Below are positions 51,322 to 60,591 of a stretch of DNA of 64,000 nucleotides, piece by piece. A program made the translations under genes and the position numbers. Source of the stretch: Pseudomonas yangonensis (lineage in GTDB: Bacteria; Pseudomonadota; Gammaproteobacteria; Pseudomonadales; Pseudomonadaceae); assembly GCF_009932725.1 (NCBI RefSeq), contig NZ_BLJU01000003.1, positions 124,001 to 188,000 of the forward strand, read 5' to 3'. Under the pieces are notes generated by a model. That model was not told where the DNA came from. It was given only the letters and a program-made list of their open reading frames with translations, and did no database searches. Position 1 is the first letter of the stretch; every line of letters starts with the position of its first letter.

Positions 51322-52218
51322 TTACTCGCCACCGACGGCGAAATTGGGCAGGCTGTTGACCGGCTGACGGAAGTTGAAGGGGATGGATTCGACGGCCAGA
51401 CCGACGTTGCGCTGCACCACGAAGTGCAGATGCGGGCCGGTGCTGTTGCCGGTGTTGCCGGAGCGCGCCAGCAGGCTGCCGGTTTCCACGCGCTGGCCTT
51501 CGCGCACGCTGACCGAGCCCTTCATCAGGTGCAGGTAGACGCCCATGGTGCCGTCGTCATGCAGGATGCGCACGAAGTTGCCGGCCGGGTTGTTGCCACG
51601 GCCGCTCTGCTGGTTCTCGGTCTTCACCACCACGCCACCGCGCGCTGCGACGATGGGCGTACCCTCGGGCATGGCGATATCCACCGCGTAGCGGCCCTTG
51701 GGCGTGAAATGGCTGTAGGTGCCGTTGGCGCCCTGAGTCTGGCGGAAGGGACCGCCGCGCCACGGCAGCGGGTAACGATGAACACTCGGCTGCAGCCGTG
51801 GATCGCCTAGGGCATAACGCAGCTTCGGCTTGTAGCGCAGCGGTTTGGATGCATCCTGCGCGGTGAGAGTGGCCAGACGGATATTGCTGCGCGGCGGCAG
51901 CACCCAGCGAATCGGTTTGTCCGGCGCACCGATGGCGTTCTGCACCTGCTCCAGTTTCAACTCGATTTCCACCGGGGCATAGAGGTCGTTGCGAACCAGC
52001 AGGGTTTCACCAGCTTCGTGCTTCCGGGTTTCCAGCTTTACCTGGTTGTCCAGACGCTCGACCATGCGATCGTTGAACACGAACACCTGCGCGCCAGGCG
52101 CGGCCTGGTCGCTGTAGGTCACCACGCCGTTCTTGTCGACGTACTTGTAGATGGTCAAGGCAGCGGCCTGGCCGCAGAGGACCAGCAGACTGCAGAAAAT
52201 GATCAAACGCCCTAGCAT
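51322..52218 (-). CDS. M23-family peptidase with N-terminal DUF4124 domain
   Basis: 298 residues from the ATG at 52218 (MLGRLIIFCSLLVLCGQAAA), a signal peptide cleaved after AAA or near it; the frame extends upstream without a sensible start. Residues 21-60 (LTIYKYVDKNGVVTYSDQ) are a DUF4124-type repeat. The LytM/M23 domain is in the last 120 residues: SHFTPKGRYAVDIAMPEGTP, YLHLMKGSVSVREGQRV and GNTGNSTGPHLHFVVQR with the HLH zinc motif. The usual HxxxD spacing at the first motif is altered (His nine residues before the Asp). It is likely a periplasmic cell-wall endopeptidase or amidase activator. No evidence ties it to the flagella beyond adjacency. Confidence 0.82.
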   Translation of the reverse strand: MLGRLIIFCSLLVLCGQAAALTIYKYVDKNGVVTYSDQAAPGAQVFVFNDRMVERLDNQVKLETRKHEAGETLLVRNDLYAPVEIELKLEQVQNAIGAPDKPIRWVLPPRSNIRLATLTAQDASKPLRYKPKLRYALGDPRLQPSVHRYPLPWRGGPFRQTQGANGTYSHFTPKGRYAVDIAMPEGTPIVAARGGVVVKTENQQSGRGNNPAGNFVRILHDDGTMGVYLHLMKGSVSVREGQRVETGSLLARSGNTGNSTGPHLHFVVQRNVGLAVESIPFNFRQPVNSLPNFAVGGE

Positions 52219-52388
52219 AACGATTCGGATCTTATGGCTTTTTGATATCCGGGTTAGCAAGACTAGCAGCGCCGCATGAGTGGCGCGAGACACTGACCGT
52301 CAGGCTGTGAACCGGCGCACCGCCATTGGTCGGCTGATGGCCACAGCCGTACGCATGGAAACGTCCGCGACGGTTGCCGGCGCCTGCA

Positions 52389-53297
52389 TCAGGCGCCTGG
52401 GGTGAAATGCTTCTGCGCCGTACCGCGGGCGATCAAACGTGACAGATAGTCGAGCTTCTGCGGGTCACGGTCGACGAAACGGAAGGTCAGCTGCAGCCAT
52501 TCACTGTCGGGCTTGGGCTCGAAGGCCGCTACGGCATGCAGATAGCCGTTGAGGCGTGCGGTTTCCGCCGCCTCGCCCTGCTCCAGGTCGAGCACCGCAC
52601 TCTCCAGAACCTGAGGCAGCTGCTCGGTACGCTTGACCACCAGCAGCGCCTCCTTGAGGCTCAGCGCCTTGATCACGCAGGCCATGCTGCCGTTCGGCAG
52701 GCGCAGCTGGCCCTGCCCACGCCCGGCCGGCGCCTTGCTTGCAGCAGTGGGCGCTGGCGCAGCGCTTGCCGCAGGTGCGGCGGCAGGTGCCGGCGTCTGC
52801 GCACCGGGTTTGACCACTTCGGCCTTGCCACCGGTCAGCGCAGCCAGCGAATCGTTGGCAAAGCCGCCGGTGCTGAGCATCTTCGGCGGAGCGCTGGCGG
52901 CCAGGGCCTGCAGCTTGCCGGCACGGCTCAGCGCCTTCTTCACCTTGGTCACCAACTGCTCGTTGGAGAAGGGCTTGCCGATGTAGTCGGAAACACCGGC
53001 CTGAATCGCCTGCACCACGTTCTCCTTGTCGCCACGGCTGGTGACCATGATGAAGGGCGTGGTTTTCAGGTTGTCCTGCTCGCGGCACCAGGTCAGCAGC
53101 TCGAGCCCGGACATCTCCGGCATTTCCCAGTCGCAGAGAATCAGGTCGACCACCTGGCGGCTCAACATCTGCTGGGCCTTGCGGCCATTGATCGCTTCCT
53201 CGATCTGTACGCCGGGGAAGTTATCGCGCAGCCCTTTCTTGACCAGATCACGGATAAAGGTCGCGTCATCCACCACCAGCACACTGACTTTGCTCAT
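52389..53297 (-). CDS. Response regulator with receiver and PilZ-like C-terminal domain
   Basis: 302 residues. The CheY-like receiver covers about residues 3-122, with acid pocket VVDDATF, phospho-acceptor in LILCDWEMPEM near residue 56, and KPF. A Pro/Ala-rich linker (about 165-190) leads to a C-terminal domain that looks like a degenerate PilZ barrel (ACVIKALSLKEALLVVKR and the terminal RFVDRDPQKLDYLSRLI). The c-di-GMP-binding RxxxR motif is not seen, so nucleotide binding is doubtful. P. aeruginosa has a response-regulator gene in the same place before phoU (PA5364, by recall). AGGAG precedes the ATG. Confidence 0.85.
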   Translation of the reverse strand: MSKVSVLVVDDATFIRDLVKKGLRDNFPGVQIEEAINGRKAQQMLSRQVVDLILCDWEMPEMSGLELLTWCREQDNLKTTPFIMVTSRGDKENVVQAIQAGVSDYIGKPFSNEQLVTKVKKALSRAGKLQALAASAPPKMLSTGGFANDSLAALTGGKAEVVKPGAQTPAPAAAPAASAAPAPTAASKAPAGRGQGQLRLPNGSMACVIKALSLKEALLVVKRTEQLPQVLESAVLDLEQGEAAETARLNGYLHAVAAFEPKPDSEWLQLTFRFVDRDPQKLDYLSRLIARGTAQKHFTPGA

Positions 53298-53392
53298 CGG
53301 TTACTCCTGTACGAATGGCAGTAAGCATAGTCATGGCCAGTGGCCTAAGGCCAACGGAAAACGCCGGACGCACAACAAATCGCGCAAACGAA

Positions 53393-53416
53393 ACGGCCCG
53401 GGAAGCCCCGGGCCGT
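53393..53416 (-). terminator. Rho-independent terminator after phoU
   Basis: On the minus strand ACGGCCCGGG-GCTT-CCCGGGCCGT then TTCGTTT, 16 bases after the phoU stop. It ends the pst-phoU transcript before the response-regulator gene. Confidence 0.8.
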
Positions 53417-53432
53417 CAACATCAAGCCGGCC

Positions 53433-54161
53433 TCAGCCCTTGGATTTGCCTTCGACCTCTTCGCGCATGCGCGTCAGGCCGATATGGCGCACGTCGGTGC
53501 CACGTACCAGGTAGATCACCAGTTCAGCGATGTTGCGTGCATGATCGCCGATACGCTCCAGCGAGCGCAGCGCCCAGATCACGTTGAGCACGCGGGAGAT
53601 CGAACGCGGATCTTCCATCATGAAGGTGACCAGCTCGCGCAGTGCGGTCTTGTACTCGCGGTCGACGGTCTTGTCGTACTGCGCCACCGACAGGGCCAGG
53701 TCGGCGTCGAAACGGGCGAAGGCATCCAGCGCCTCCTGCACCATCCTGCGTACCTGGTCACCGATATGACGGACCTCGACGTAGCCACGCGGCGACTCGC
53801 CCTCTTCGCAAAGCTGGATGGCGCGCTTGGCGATCTTGGTCGACTCATCGCCGATGCGCTCGAGGTCGATCACCGACTTGGAGATGCTGATGATCAGGCG
53901 CAGGTCGGAAGCCGCCGGCTGGCGACGGGCGAGGATGCGCACGCACTCCTCGTCGATGTTGCGCTCCATCTGATTGATCTGGTCATCGATCTCGCGCACC
54001 TGCTGGGCCAGGCCGGAGTCGGCCTCGATCAGCGCGGTGACGGCGTCGTTGACCTGCTTTTCCACCAGACCGCCCATGGCCAGCAGATGGCTGCGCACTT
54101 CTTCCAGTTCGGCGTTGAATTGCTGGGAGATGTGCTGGGTAAGGTTGTCTTTGTTGATCAT
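53433..54161 (-). CDS. phoU: Phosphate signalling regulator PhoU
   Basis: 242 residues. Two PhoU helical repeats with metal-binding acidic motifs: EVRSHLLAMGGLVEKQVNDA, RIGDESTKIAKRAI near residue 80, and RSLERIGDHARNIAELVIYL near residue 195. It links Pst transport to PhoR kinase and limits phosphate uptake. It is 160 bases after pstB, a gap that carries a repeat arm. Confidence 0.95.
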   Translation of the reverse strand: MINKDNLTQHISQQFNAELEEVRSHLLAMGGLVEKQVNDAVTALIEADSGLAQQVREIDDQINQMERNIDEECVRILARRQPAASDLRLIISISKSVIDLERIGDESTKIAKRAIQLCEEGESPRGYVEVRHIGDQVRRMVQEALDAFARFDADLALSVAQYDKTVDREYKTALRELVTFMMEDPRSISRVLNVIWALRSLERIGDHARNIAELVIYLVRGTDVRHIGLTRMREEVEGKSKG

Positions 54162-54198
54162 GTTTCGCTCCGCGAAAGCTGCCAGCTTGAATGGCCAT

Positions 54199-54219
54199 GG
54201 TGCGCACGGCGCACCCTAC
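54199..54219. repeat. Single GGTGCGCACGGCGCACCCTA repeat arm in the pstB/phoU gap
   Basis: 21 bases identical to the right arm of the palindrome in the mdcE/mdcG gap (10194-10214). Itself it is a partial hairpin (GGTGCGC / GCGCACC). No full second arm is seen here. Confidence 0.65.
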
Positions 54220-54321
54220 TGGTTGTTAAGGGATGGGCTTTGGCAGAGGGTGCTGGGCAAGGAGGCGGAACGCAGACAGTACCGGTTCCGCCGACGCAGT
54301 CCAGCGCCCTCTGGCATGGCC

Positions 54322-55155
54322 TTAGCCGTAACGACCGGTGATGTAGTCTTCAGTCTGCTTCTTGGCCGGGTTGGTGAACAGGGTGTCGGTGTCACCGAAC
54401 TCGATCAGCTTGCCCATGTACATGAAGGCGGTGTAGTCGGAAACGCGCGCCGCCTGCTGCATGTTGTGAGTAACGATGACGATGGTGTACTTGCTCTTGA
54501 GCTCGTAGATCAGCTCTTCGACCTTCAGCGTGGAGATCGGGTCTAGCGCCGAGCAGGGTTCGTCGAGCAGCAGCACTTCCGGCTGCACGGCCACGGTGCG
54601 GGCGATCACCAGACGCTGCTGCTGACCGCCGGACAGGCCGAGGGCCGAGTCATGCAGACGGTCCTTGACCTCGTCCCACAGCGCTGCGCTCTTCAGCGCC
54701 CACTCCACCGCCTCGTCGAGCACGCGCTTGCTGTTGATGCCCTGGATGCGCAGGCCATACACCACGTTCTCGTAGATGCTCTTGGGGAAGGGGTTGGGCT
54801 TCTGGAACACCATGCCGACACGACGACGCAGCTCGGCCACGTCCTCGCCCTTGCGGTAGATGTTGCGCCCGTCGATGTTGATCTCACCTTCCACACGGCA
54901 ACCGTCGACCAGGTCGTTCATGCGGTTGAAGGTACGCAGCAAGGTCGACTTGCCGCAGCCGGACGGGCCGATGAAGGCGGTCACGCGCTGTTTGGGGATG
55001 TCCATCCTGACATCGAACAGCGCCTGCTTCTGACCGTAGAACAGGTTCAGGCCCGGCACTTCGATGGCCGTGGTTTCGTCGGCCAGGCTCAGGCTCTGCT
55101 TGTCGCGGCCGAGGGCGGCCAGATCGATACCGTGGGTATGGGTTTCGTGTTGCAT
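54322..55155 (-). CDS. pstB: Phosphate ABC transporter ATP-binding protein PstB
   Basis: 277 residues. ATPase motifs: Walker [10 protein letters not shown] near residue 63, Q-loop [19 protein letters not shown], signature LSGGQQQR, Walker [14 protein letters not shown] and the H-loop VTHNM. It drives phosphate import through PstA and PstC. A 66-base gap with small AGCTGCAAGCT-type repeats separates it from pstA. Confidence 0.96.
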   Translation of the reverse strand: MQHETHTHGIDLAALGRDKQSLSLADETTAIEVPGLNLFYGQKQALFDVRMDIPKQRVTAFIGPSGCGKSTLLRTFNRMNDLVDGCRVEGEINIDGRNIYRKGEDVAELRRRVGMVFQKPNPFPKSIYENVVYGLRIQGINSKRVLDEAVEWALKSAALWDEVKDRLHDSALGLSGGQQQRLVIARTVAVQPEVLLLDEPCSALDPISTLKVEELIYELKSKYTIVIVTHNMQQAARVSDYTAFMYMGKLIEFGDTDTLFTNPAKKQTEDYITGRYG

Positions 55156-55221
55156 AAACTCACTCCGTTCGTAGCTACAAGCTGCAAGCTGCGCACCGGC
55201 GGTGCGCCACTCGTAGCTGCG

Positions 55222-56892
55222 TTAGTGATCCAGCGCCTTGTACTTCTCGCGCAGGTGGTTACGGATATAGACCGCGGTCAGGTTGAGCAGGGCGATCACG
55301 ATCACCAGCAGCAGCGCCGTGGCATAAACCAGCGGGCGTGCGGCCTCGACGTTGGGGCTCTGGAAGCCGACGTCGTAGATGTGGAAGCCCAGGTGCATGA
55401 TCTTCTGATCCAGGTGCAGGTAAGGGTAGTTGCCGTTGAGCGGCAGGGTCGGCGCCAGCTTGACCACACCCACCAGCATCAGCGGCGCCACCTCGCCGGC
55501 GGCACGCGCCACGGCCAGGATCAGGCCGGTCATCATCGCCGGGCTGGCCATCGGAATGACCACTTTCCACAGTGTTTCGGCCTTGGTCGCGCCGAGTGCC
55601 AGCGAACCTTCGCGCACGGCGCGCGGAATACGTGCAAGGCCTTCCTCGGTGGCAACAATTACCACCGGCAGAGTCAGGATCGCCAAAGTCAGCGAAGCCC
55701 ACATCAGGCCAGGCGTACCGAAGGTCGGTGCCGGTGCGGACTCGGGGAAGAACAGCTGGTCGATCGAGCCACCCAGCACGTAGACGAAGAAGCCCAGGCC
55801 GAACACGCCGTAGACGATCGAAGGCACGCCGGCCAGGTTGTTAACCGCGATGCGGATCACACGAGTCAGCGCGCCCTGATGCGCGTATTCACGCAGGTAT
55901 ACCGCGGCGATCACGCCGAACGGGGTGACGATCACCGCCATCAGCATGACCATCAGCACGGTACCGAAGATGGCCGGGAAGATACCGCCTTCGGTGTTGG
56001 CCTCACGCGGCTCGTCGCTGACGAATTCCCACAGCTTCATGGCGTAGAAGCCGAGCTTGTCGACAGTACCCATGGCGTTCGGACGGAAGGCGCGGACGAT
56101 CTTGCCCAGAGCGATCTCGGTCTGCCGGCCATCACTGGCGCTCAGGGTCACGCTGTCGCGGTTGATCTGCTGGGTCAGCGCCACCATGCGTTCTTCGAGC
56201 ACCTTGTACTCGGCGTTCAGGGCATCACGGCGAGCGTCCATGTCAGCCTGCGCAGCGGCGTCCAGCTTGCCCTGCAGCTGCAGTTTGCGGCCTTCCAAGC
56301 GGATGCGCTCGAGACCATGGTTGATCCGCCCGATGTCCTTCTTCTCCAGGCGCACCAGCTGTGCATGCAGGTCGTCGACACGATCCAGGCGCTCCTGCAG
56401 GGCCGACCAGGCGGCATCGCCCTCGGCCACGATCTGGCCGCTTTCCTTGACGTTGACCAGGTTGCCGTAGAAGTTGCCCCACTCGCGGCGCTCCAGCACG
56501 GTAATTTCCGCAGGCTTGCGCAGGTTGCTCAGCCATTCGCCGACCACCCAGGTGAAGTCCGCACCGAACAGCTCGCGGTTACCCACCTTGAGCAGCTCGC
56601 GGGTCATGAATTCTCCGCCCTCTTCGGCCACCGGCAGGCCAGCGGCGGCCAGGCGCGCACGCGGCACTTCCTCGACCTGCACCACCTCTCCCAGCATGAC
56701 CCGGGCTTCCTGGCCCGGAATCTGATAATCGGCCTCGATGATATCCGCCGGCCAGAAGTGGCCCAGGCCGCGCGTGGCGATCACCGCCAGCAGGCCGAGG
56801 GTCATGATGATGGCGATGGCCACCGCGCCACCACTCATCCACACGCCCGGGGCGCCGCTCTTGTACCAGGATTTCAGGTTGTTCTGTTTCAC
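55222..56892 (-). CDS. pstA: Phosphate ABC transporter permease PstA (long form)
   Basis: 556 residues from a GTG start, about 260 longer than E. coli PstA. One N-terminal helix (near 17-40) is followed by a large periplasmic insertion with a coiled-coil (about 130-235), then the standard six-helix permease core from about 290 with the EAA-type loop ALGATKAETLWKVVIPMASP near residue 440. Such long PstA/PstC pairs are typical of Pseudomonas and related gammaproteobacteria. It is cotranscribed with pstC despite a repeat-filled 167-base gap. Confidence 0.93.
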   Translation of the reverse strand: MKQNNLKSWYKSGAPGVWMSGGAVAIAIIMTLGLLAVIATRGLGHFWPADIIEADYQIPGQEARVMLGEVVQVEEVPRARLAAAGLPVAEEGGEFMTRELLKVGNRELFGADFTWVVGEWLSNLRKPAEITVLERREWGNFYGNLVNVKESGQIVAEGDAAWSALQERLDRVDDLHAQLVRLEKKDIGRINHGLERIRLEGRKLQLQGKLDAAAQADMDARRDALNAEYKVLEERMVALTQQINRDSVTLSASDGRQTEIALGKIVRAFRPNAMGTVDKLGFYAMKLWEFVSDEPREANTEGGIFPAIFGTVLMVMLMAVIVTPFGVIAAVYLREYAHQGALTRVIRIAVNNLAGVPSIVYGVFGLGFFVYVLGGSIDQLFFPESAPAPTFGTPGLMWASLTLAILTLPVVIVATEEGLARIPRAVREGSLALGATKAETLWKVVIPMASPAMMTGLILAVARAAGEVAPLMLVGVVKLAPTLPLNGNYPYLHLDQKIMHLGFHIYDVGFQSPNVEAARPLVYATALLLVIVIALLNLTAVYIRNHLREKYKALDH

Positions 56893-56926
56893 GGCATCAC
56901 ACCTTGAATGAAATCATTCTTTACCT

Positions 56927-57027
56927 CCCCTCTCCCGCTTGCGGGAGAGGGGCCGGGGGAGAAGGCTCGTGATTTCACACAACCCTCTCCCGCCCTGCGG
57001 GCACCCTCTCCCATAAACGGGAGAGGG
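56927..57027. repeat. CCCTCTCCC-family repeat between pstC and pstA
   Basis: Two hairpins, CCCCTCTCCCGCTTGCGGGA... and CCCTCTCCCATAAACGGGAG..., joined by about 50 bases. It is the reverse-orientation relative of 25391-25478: both ends and the order match after reverse complementing. It lies inside the pst operon. Confidence 0.8.
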
Positions 57028-57059
57028 TCATCAGTTGGGCCTGCTGTGCAGGCCATGCT

Positions 57060-59345
57060 TTACAGACTCGAATACTTGGTGCGCAGGCGCTGACGGATCA
57101 GCTCGGCCAGGGTGTTCATCACGAAGGTGAACAGCAGCAGCACCATCGCGGCGAGGAACAGCACGCGATAATGGGTGCCGCCGACTTCCGACTCGGGCAT
57201 TTCCACCGCGACGTTGGCAGCCAGGGTGCGCATGCCTTCAAAGATGTTGATGTCCATGATCGGCGTGTTGCCGGTGGCCATCAGCACGATCATGGTCTCG
57301 CCCACGGCGCGGCCCATGCCGATCATCAGCGCGGAGAAGATGCCCGGGCTGGCGGTGAGAATCACCACGCGGGTCAGGGTCTGCCAGGGCGTGGCGCCGA
57401 GCGCCAGGGAGCCGAACGTCAGGCTCTTGGGCACGCTGAACACGGCATCTTCGGCAATCGAATAGATGTTCGGGATTACCGCGAAACCCATCGCCAGGCC
57501 CACCACCAGCGCGTTGCGCTGGTCGAAGGGAATCCCCAGGTCGTTGGACAGCCACAGGCGCATGTTGCCGGCGAACAGCCAGTTTTCCAGGTGACCGCTG
57601 ATCGCGATGGAGAACCAGCCCACGGCGACCACGACCGGAATCAGCAATGCCGCTTCCCAGCCTTCGGGCACGCGGTGGCGCACCGACTCAGGCAACTTGG
57701 TCCAGAGGAAACCGAACAGCAGAATGCCCACCGGCGTCAGCAGCAGCAGGCTGAAGATGCCGGGTAGATGGTTCTCCAAAAACGGCGCGAGGAACAGACC
57801 GGCGAAGAAGCCGAGGATCACCGTCGGCAGCGCCTCCATCAGCTCGATCACCGGCTTGACCTTGGTGCGCATGCGCGGCGCCATGAAATAGGCGGTGTAG
57901 ATCGCCGCAGCCACAGCCAGCGGCGCGGCCAGAAGCATGGCATAGAAGGCGGCCTTCAGGGTGCCGAAGGCCAGCGGCGAGAGGCTCAGCTTGGCTTCGA
58001 AATCGGTGTTGGCGGAGGTCGACTGCCAGACGTAGTCAGGCTCCGGGTAGCTTTCGTACCAGACCTTGCCCCACAGCGAGCTCCAGGAAATTTCCGGGTG
58101 CGGGTTGTCGACCACGAAACGCTGCAACTTGCCGTCCGACTCGACCAGCACGCGGGTGGCGCGCGGCGACAGGGCGGCGACGGCGTTGCCTTCAGCCACC
58201 TGCTCCTTCAGCAGCGTGCGGTGCGCGGTGCTGTGATAGACGCCCAGCAGGCCATTTTCATCGAGCGCCATGAAGCCCTTGCGGCGCTCCTCGGGCAGGA
58301 TCTGAGTGACCGCACCGCTGCCCAGCTGGAAGCTGCGAATCGACTGGAAGGTGGACTTGCCATCCTTGTCGCGCACCATGAACCACTGCTGAATGCCGCC
58401 TTTGGCATCGCCGATCATGATGGAGATACCGCCCAGCAGGCTGGTTGCACTGGTAACGCGATTGCCGGCGTCCTTGAGCAGCTCGTAACGACCGTTGAGC
58501 GCGCGCTTGCGCAGGTCGAAGACGTCGGCATTGGAGTCGCCGTTGAGGACGTACAACCAGAGTTGGCGCGGATCGAGAATCAGCTGGTTGATCGGCTCAC
58601 CGATCTGCGGCAGGTTGATGCGCTCTTCGCTGACGCTCACCTCGCCGGTGAACAGATTTTCCTCGCGGCCGAGGCTGATCAGGTGCAGGTCGCTGCCGGT
58701 AGAGCCGGCCAGCATCAGCGTGCCGCTATTGAGGTTGACGGCTACATGCTCGAGCGGACGCCCCTGCGGGTCGACCTCGATCGGCGTCTCGCCGTAGGGG
58801 TATTCGATCTGCGGCGCGATGGTGCGCACGTTGTCCGGATAGCTGACCTTGTAGTTGTGCTGGATCACCAGCGCCTGGCCGTTGGACAGACCCAGCACCA
58901 CACGGCGGCTGCCGGGCTGATCCTGACCGACGGAAGCAACGCTGACCCCTTCCGGCAGCGGCAGCTGCAGGCGTTGCAGCGCCTCACCGTTCTTGAGTTC
59001 GAAAAACTGCACCACACCGGCGGTATCCAGGCGCATGGCGACCTGGTTCTGCTCTTCTACCGCAAGCATCAGTGGCGCTTGCGCCTCGGCAAGCCAGGCG
59101 GGTTGCTGAGCCTTGCGCGACTCCAGTTCGGCCCCCTGGAACATGGGCAGCACAACGTGGGCGAGATAAAAGAAGATCAGGGTGATGGCGCCGAGTACCG
59201 CCAGACCACCGACGGAGACGTACCAGCGCGCCATACGATCCTTCAATGCGCGCAGACGGCGCTTGCGCTGCAGGGCGGGCGTATTGAAGTCGATCCCCAG
59301 CGGGTTCTGCGAACGGTTCATGGATTCGTTTGCCAAGTCATTCAT
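57060..59345 (-). CDS. pstC: Phosphate ABC transporter permease PstC (long form)
   Basis: 761 residues from the ATG at 59345 (MNDLANESMNRSQ); upstream in-frame codons are not supported. One helix near residues 45-70 (GGLAVLGAITLIFFYLAHVV) is followed by a periplasmic region of about 400 residues made of WD-like beta segments, and then the permease core from about 475 (FYAMLLAAPLAVAAAIYTAY) with SLALGATPWQTLTRVVILTA as the ATPase-contact loop. The large periplasmic part is characteristic of the gammaproteobacterial long form; its role is not established. Confidence 0.92.
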   Translation of the reverse strand: MNDLANESMNRSQNPLGIDFNTPALQRKRRLRALKDRMARWYVSVGGLAVLGAITLIFFYLAHVVLPMFQGAELESRKAQQPAWLAEAQAPLMLAVEEQNQVAMRLDTAGVVQFFELKNGEALQRLQLPLPEGVSVASVGQDQPGSRRVVLGLSNGQALVIQHNYKVSYPDNVRTIAPQIEYPYGETPIEVDPQGRPLEHVAVNLNSGTLMLAGSTGSDLHLISLGREENLFTGEVSVSEERINLPQIGEPINQLILDPRQLWLYVLNGDSNADVFDLRKRALNGRYELLKDAGNRVTSATSLLGGISIMIGDAKGGIQQWFMVRDKDGKSTFQSIRSFQLGSGAVTQILPEERRKGFMALDENGLLGVYHSTAHRTLLKEQVAEGNAVAALSPRATRVLVESDGKLQRFVVDNPHPEISWSSLWGKVWYESYPEPDYVWQSTSANTDFEAKLSLSPLAFGTLKAAFYAMLLAAPLAVAAAIYTAYFMAPRMRTKVKPVIELMEALPTVILGFFAGLFLAPFLENHLPGIFSLLLLTPVGILLFGFLWTKLPESVRHRVPEGWEAALLIPVVVAVGWFSIAISGHLENWLFAGNMRLWLSNDLGIPFDQRNALVVGLAMGFAVIPNIYSIAEDAVFSVPKSLTFGSLALGATPWQTLTRVVILTASPGIFSALMIGMGRAVGETMIVLMATGNTPIMDINIFEGMRTLAANVAVEMPESEVGGTHYRVLFLAAMVLLLFTFVMNTLAELIRQRLRTKYSSL

Positions 59346-59447
59346 GCGAGAAGTCTCTGCGCGGGCTTGATTGCAGCGCATACGGCTGCCCAGGCGTGCC
59401 AATTTAGCGGGCTTGTATGACAGAAAAATTACAGTCTGCTGACACGA

Positions 59448-59480
59448 CGAAGCCCGCTGCCCATGAGGGCAGCGGGTTCG
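59448..59480 (-). promoter_or_regulatory. Intercistronic hairpin between pstS and pstC
   Basis: A 14-bp stem (CGAACCCGCTGCCC on the minus strand against its partner, one G bulge) with a TCAT loop, 41 bases after the pstS stop. No T-run on the minus strand. It probably protects pstS mRNA and reduces read-through so that binding protein exceeds permease. Confidence 0.65.
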
Positions 59481-59521
59481 CGTAATGGCCCGGCTAGAAC
59501 CAGGCCATCATGCTGACAGCC

Positions 59522-60490
59522 TTACAGGCCCAGCTCCTTCATCGCTTTCTCGGCGACCTTGGACGGCAGCGGGATGTAGCCATCCTTCATCACCACGTCC
59601 TGACCTTGCTTGGACAGCACCAGCTTGATGAACTCGGCGTCCAGCGGGCTCAGCGGCTGGTTCGGCGCCTTGTTCACGTAGACGTAGAAGAAGCGAGCCA
59701 GCGGGAACTTGCCAGCCAGGGCGTTCTCTTCCGAAGCTTCGAACGCTTCACCACCCTTCTTCGACAGCGGAACGGCGCGCACGCTGGAAGTGCGGTAGCC
59801 GATACCCGAATAGCCGATGGCGTTCAGGGTGCTGGAAATCGATTGCACCACGGAAGCCGAACCCGGCTGCTCGTTGACGTTGGATTTGAAGTCGCCTTTG
59901 CACAGGGCTTCTTCCTTGAAGTAACCGTAAGTGCCGGATACCGAGTTACGGCCGAACAGCTGCAGCGGCTTGCTTGCCCACTCGCCGGTCAGACCGAGGT
60001 CACCCCAGGTCTTGATGTCCTTGTCGTAACCGCACAGACGGGTGCTGGAGAAGATGGCATCGACCTGCTCGATCGACAGCGACTTGATCGGGTTGTCCTT
60101 GTGCACGAACACGGCCAGGGCGTCGATGGCAACCGGAACGGCGGTCGGCTTGTAGCCGTACTTCTCTTCGAAGGCCTGGATTTCGCTGTCCTTCATCGGA
60201 CGGCTCATCGGGCCCATGTTGGCGGTGCCTTCGGTCAGAGCGGGTGGCGCGGTAGAGGAACCAGCAGCCTGGATCTGGATGTTGACGTTGGGGTAGTTCT
60301 TCTTGAACTCTTCGGCCCACAGGGTCATCAGGTTGGCCAGCGAGTCGGAGCCGACGCTGGACAGGTTACCCGATACACCGGAAGTCTTTTCATAGGTCGG
60401 CAGAGCCGGGTCGACGGCGGCTACAGCAGATACGGCGCTTACGCCAGCGGCGGCGAAAGTCAGGGCCGCCATCAAACGCTTCAGTTTCAT
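59522..60490 (-). CDS. pstS: Phosphate-binding protein PstS
   Basis: 322 residues with signal peptide [20 protein letters not shown] (cleavage after VAA near residue 25). The phosphate-binding family segments are [40 protein letters not shown] and [20 protein letters not shown]. Delivers phosphate to PstCA. Transcribed from a Pho-box promoter as the first gene of pstSCAB-phoU. Confidence 0.96.
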   Translation of the reverse strand: MKLKRLMAALTFAAAGVSAVSAVAAVDPALPTYEKTSGVSGNLSSVGSDSLANLMTLWAEEFKKNYPNVNIQIQAAGSSTAPPALTEGTANMGPMSRPMKDSEIQAFEEKYGYKPTAVPVAIDALAVFVHKDNPIKSLSIEQVDAIFSSTRLCGYDKDIKTWGDLGLTGEWASKPLQLFGRNSVSGTYGYFKEEALCKGDFKSNVNEQPGSASVVQSISSTLNAIGYSGIGYRTSSVRAVPLSKKGGEAFEASEENALAGKFPLARFFYVYVNKAPNQPLSPLDAEFIKLVLSKQGQDVVMKDGYIPLPSKVAEKAMKELGL

Positions 60491-60562
60491 GCCTTGCTCC
60501 TAGCAGATTGTGTTGTGTTGGATGGAACGGGCCCAAGTATCTGTAGGCCACGTGAACACTGT

Positions 60563-60591
60563 ATGAAACGAATGTGACAGTTAAATGAACG
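60563..60591 (-). promoter_or_regulatory. Pho box (PhoB binding site) upstream of pstS
   Basis: On the minus strand CGTTCAT-TTAA-CTGTCAC-ATTC-GTTTCAT: three 7-base PhoB half-sites with AT-rich 4-base spacers, the 11-base period of a Pho box (consensus CTGTCAT). It ends 72 bases before the pstS start, so a PhoB-dependent start about 50 bases upstream of the gene is expected. Confidence 0.8.

Noticed and set aside
54652..56907. 751-codon open frame antisense to pstB and pstA
   Set aside because: Very His/Gln-rich shadow over two recognised transporter genes.
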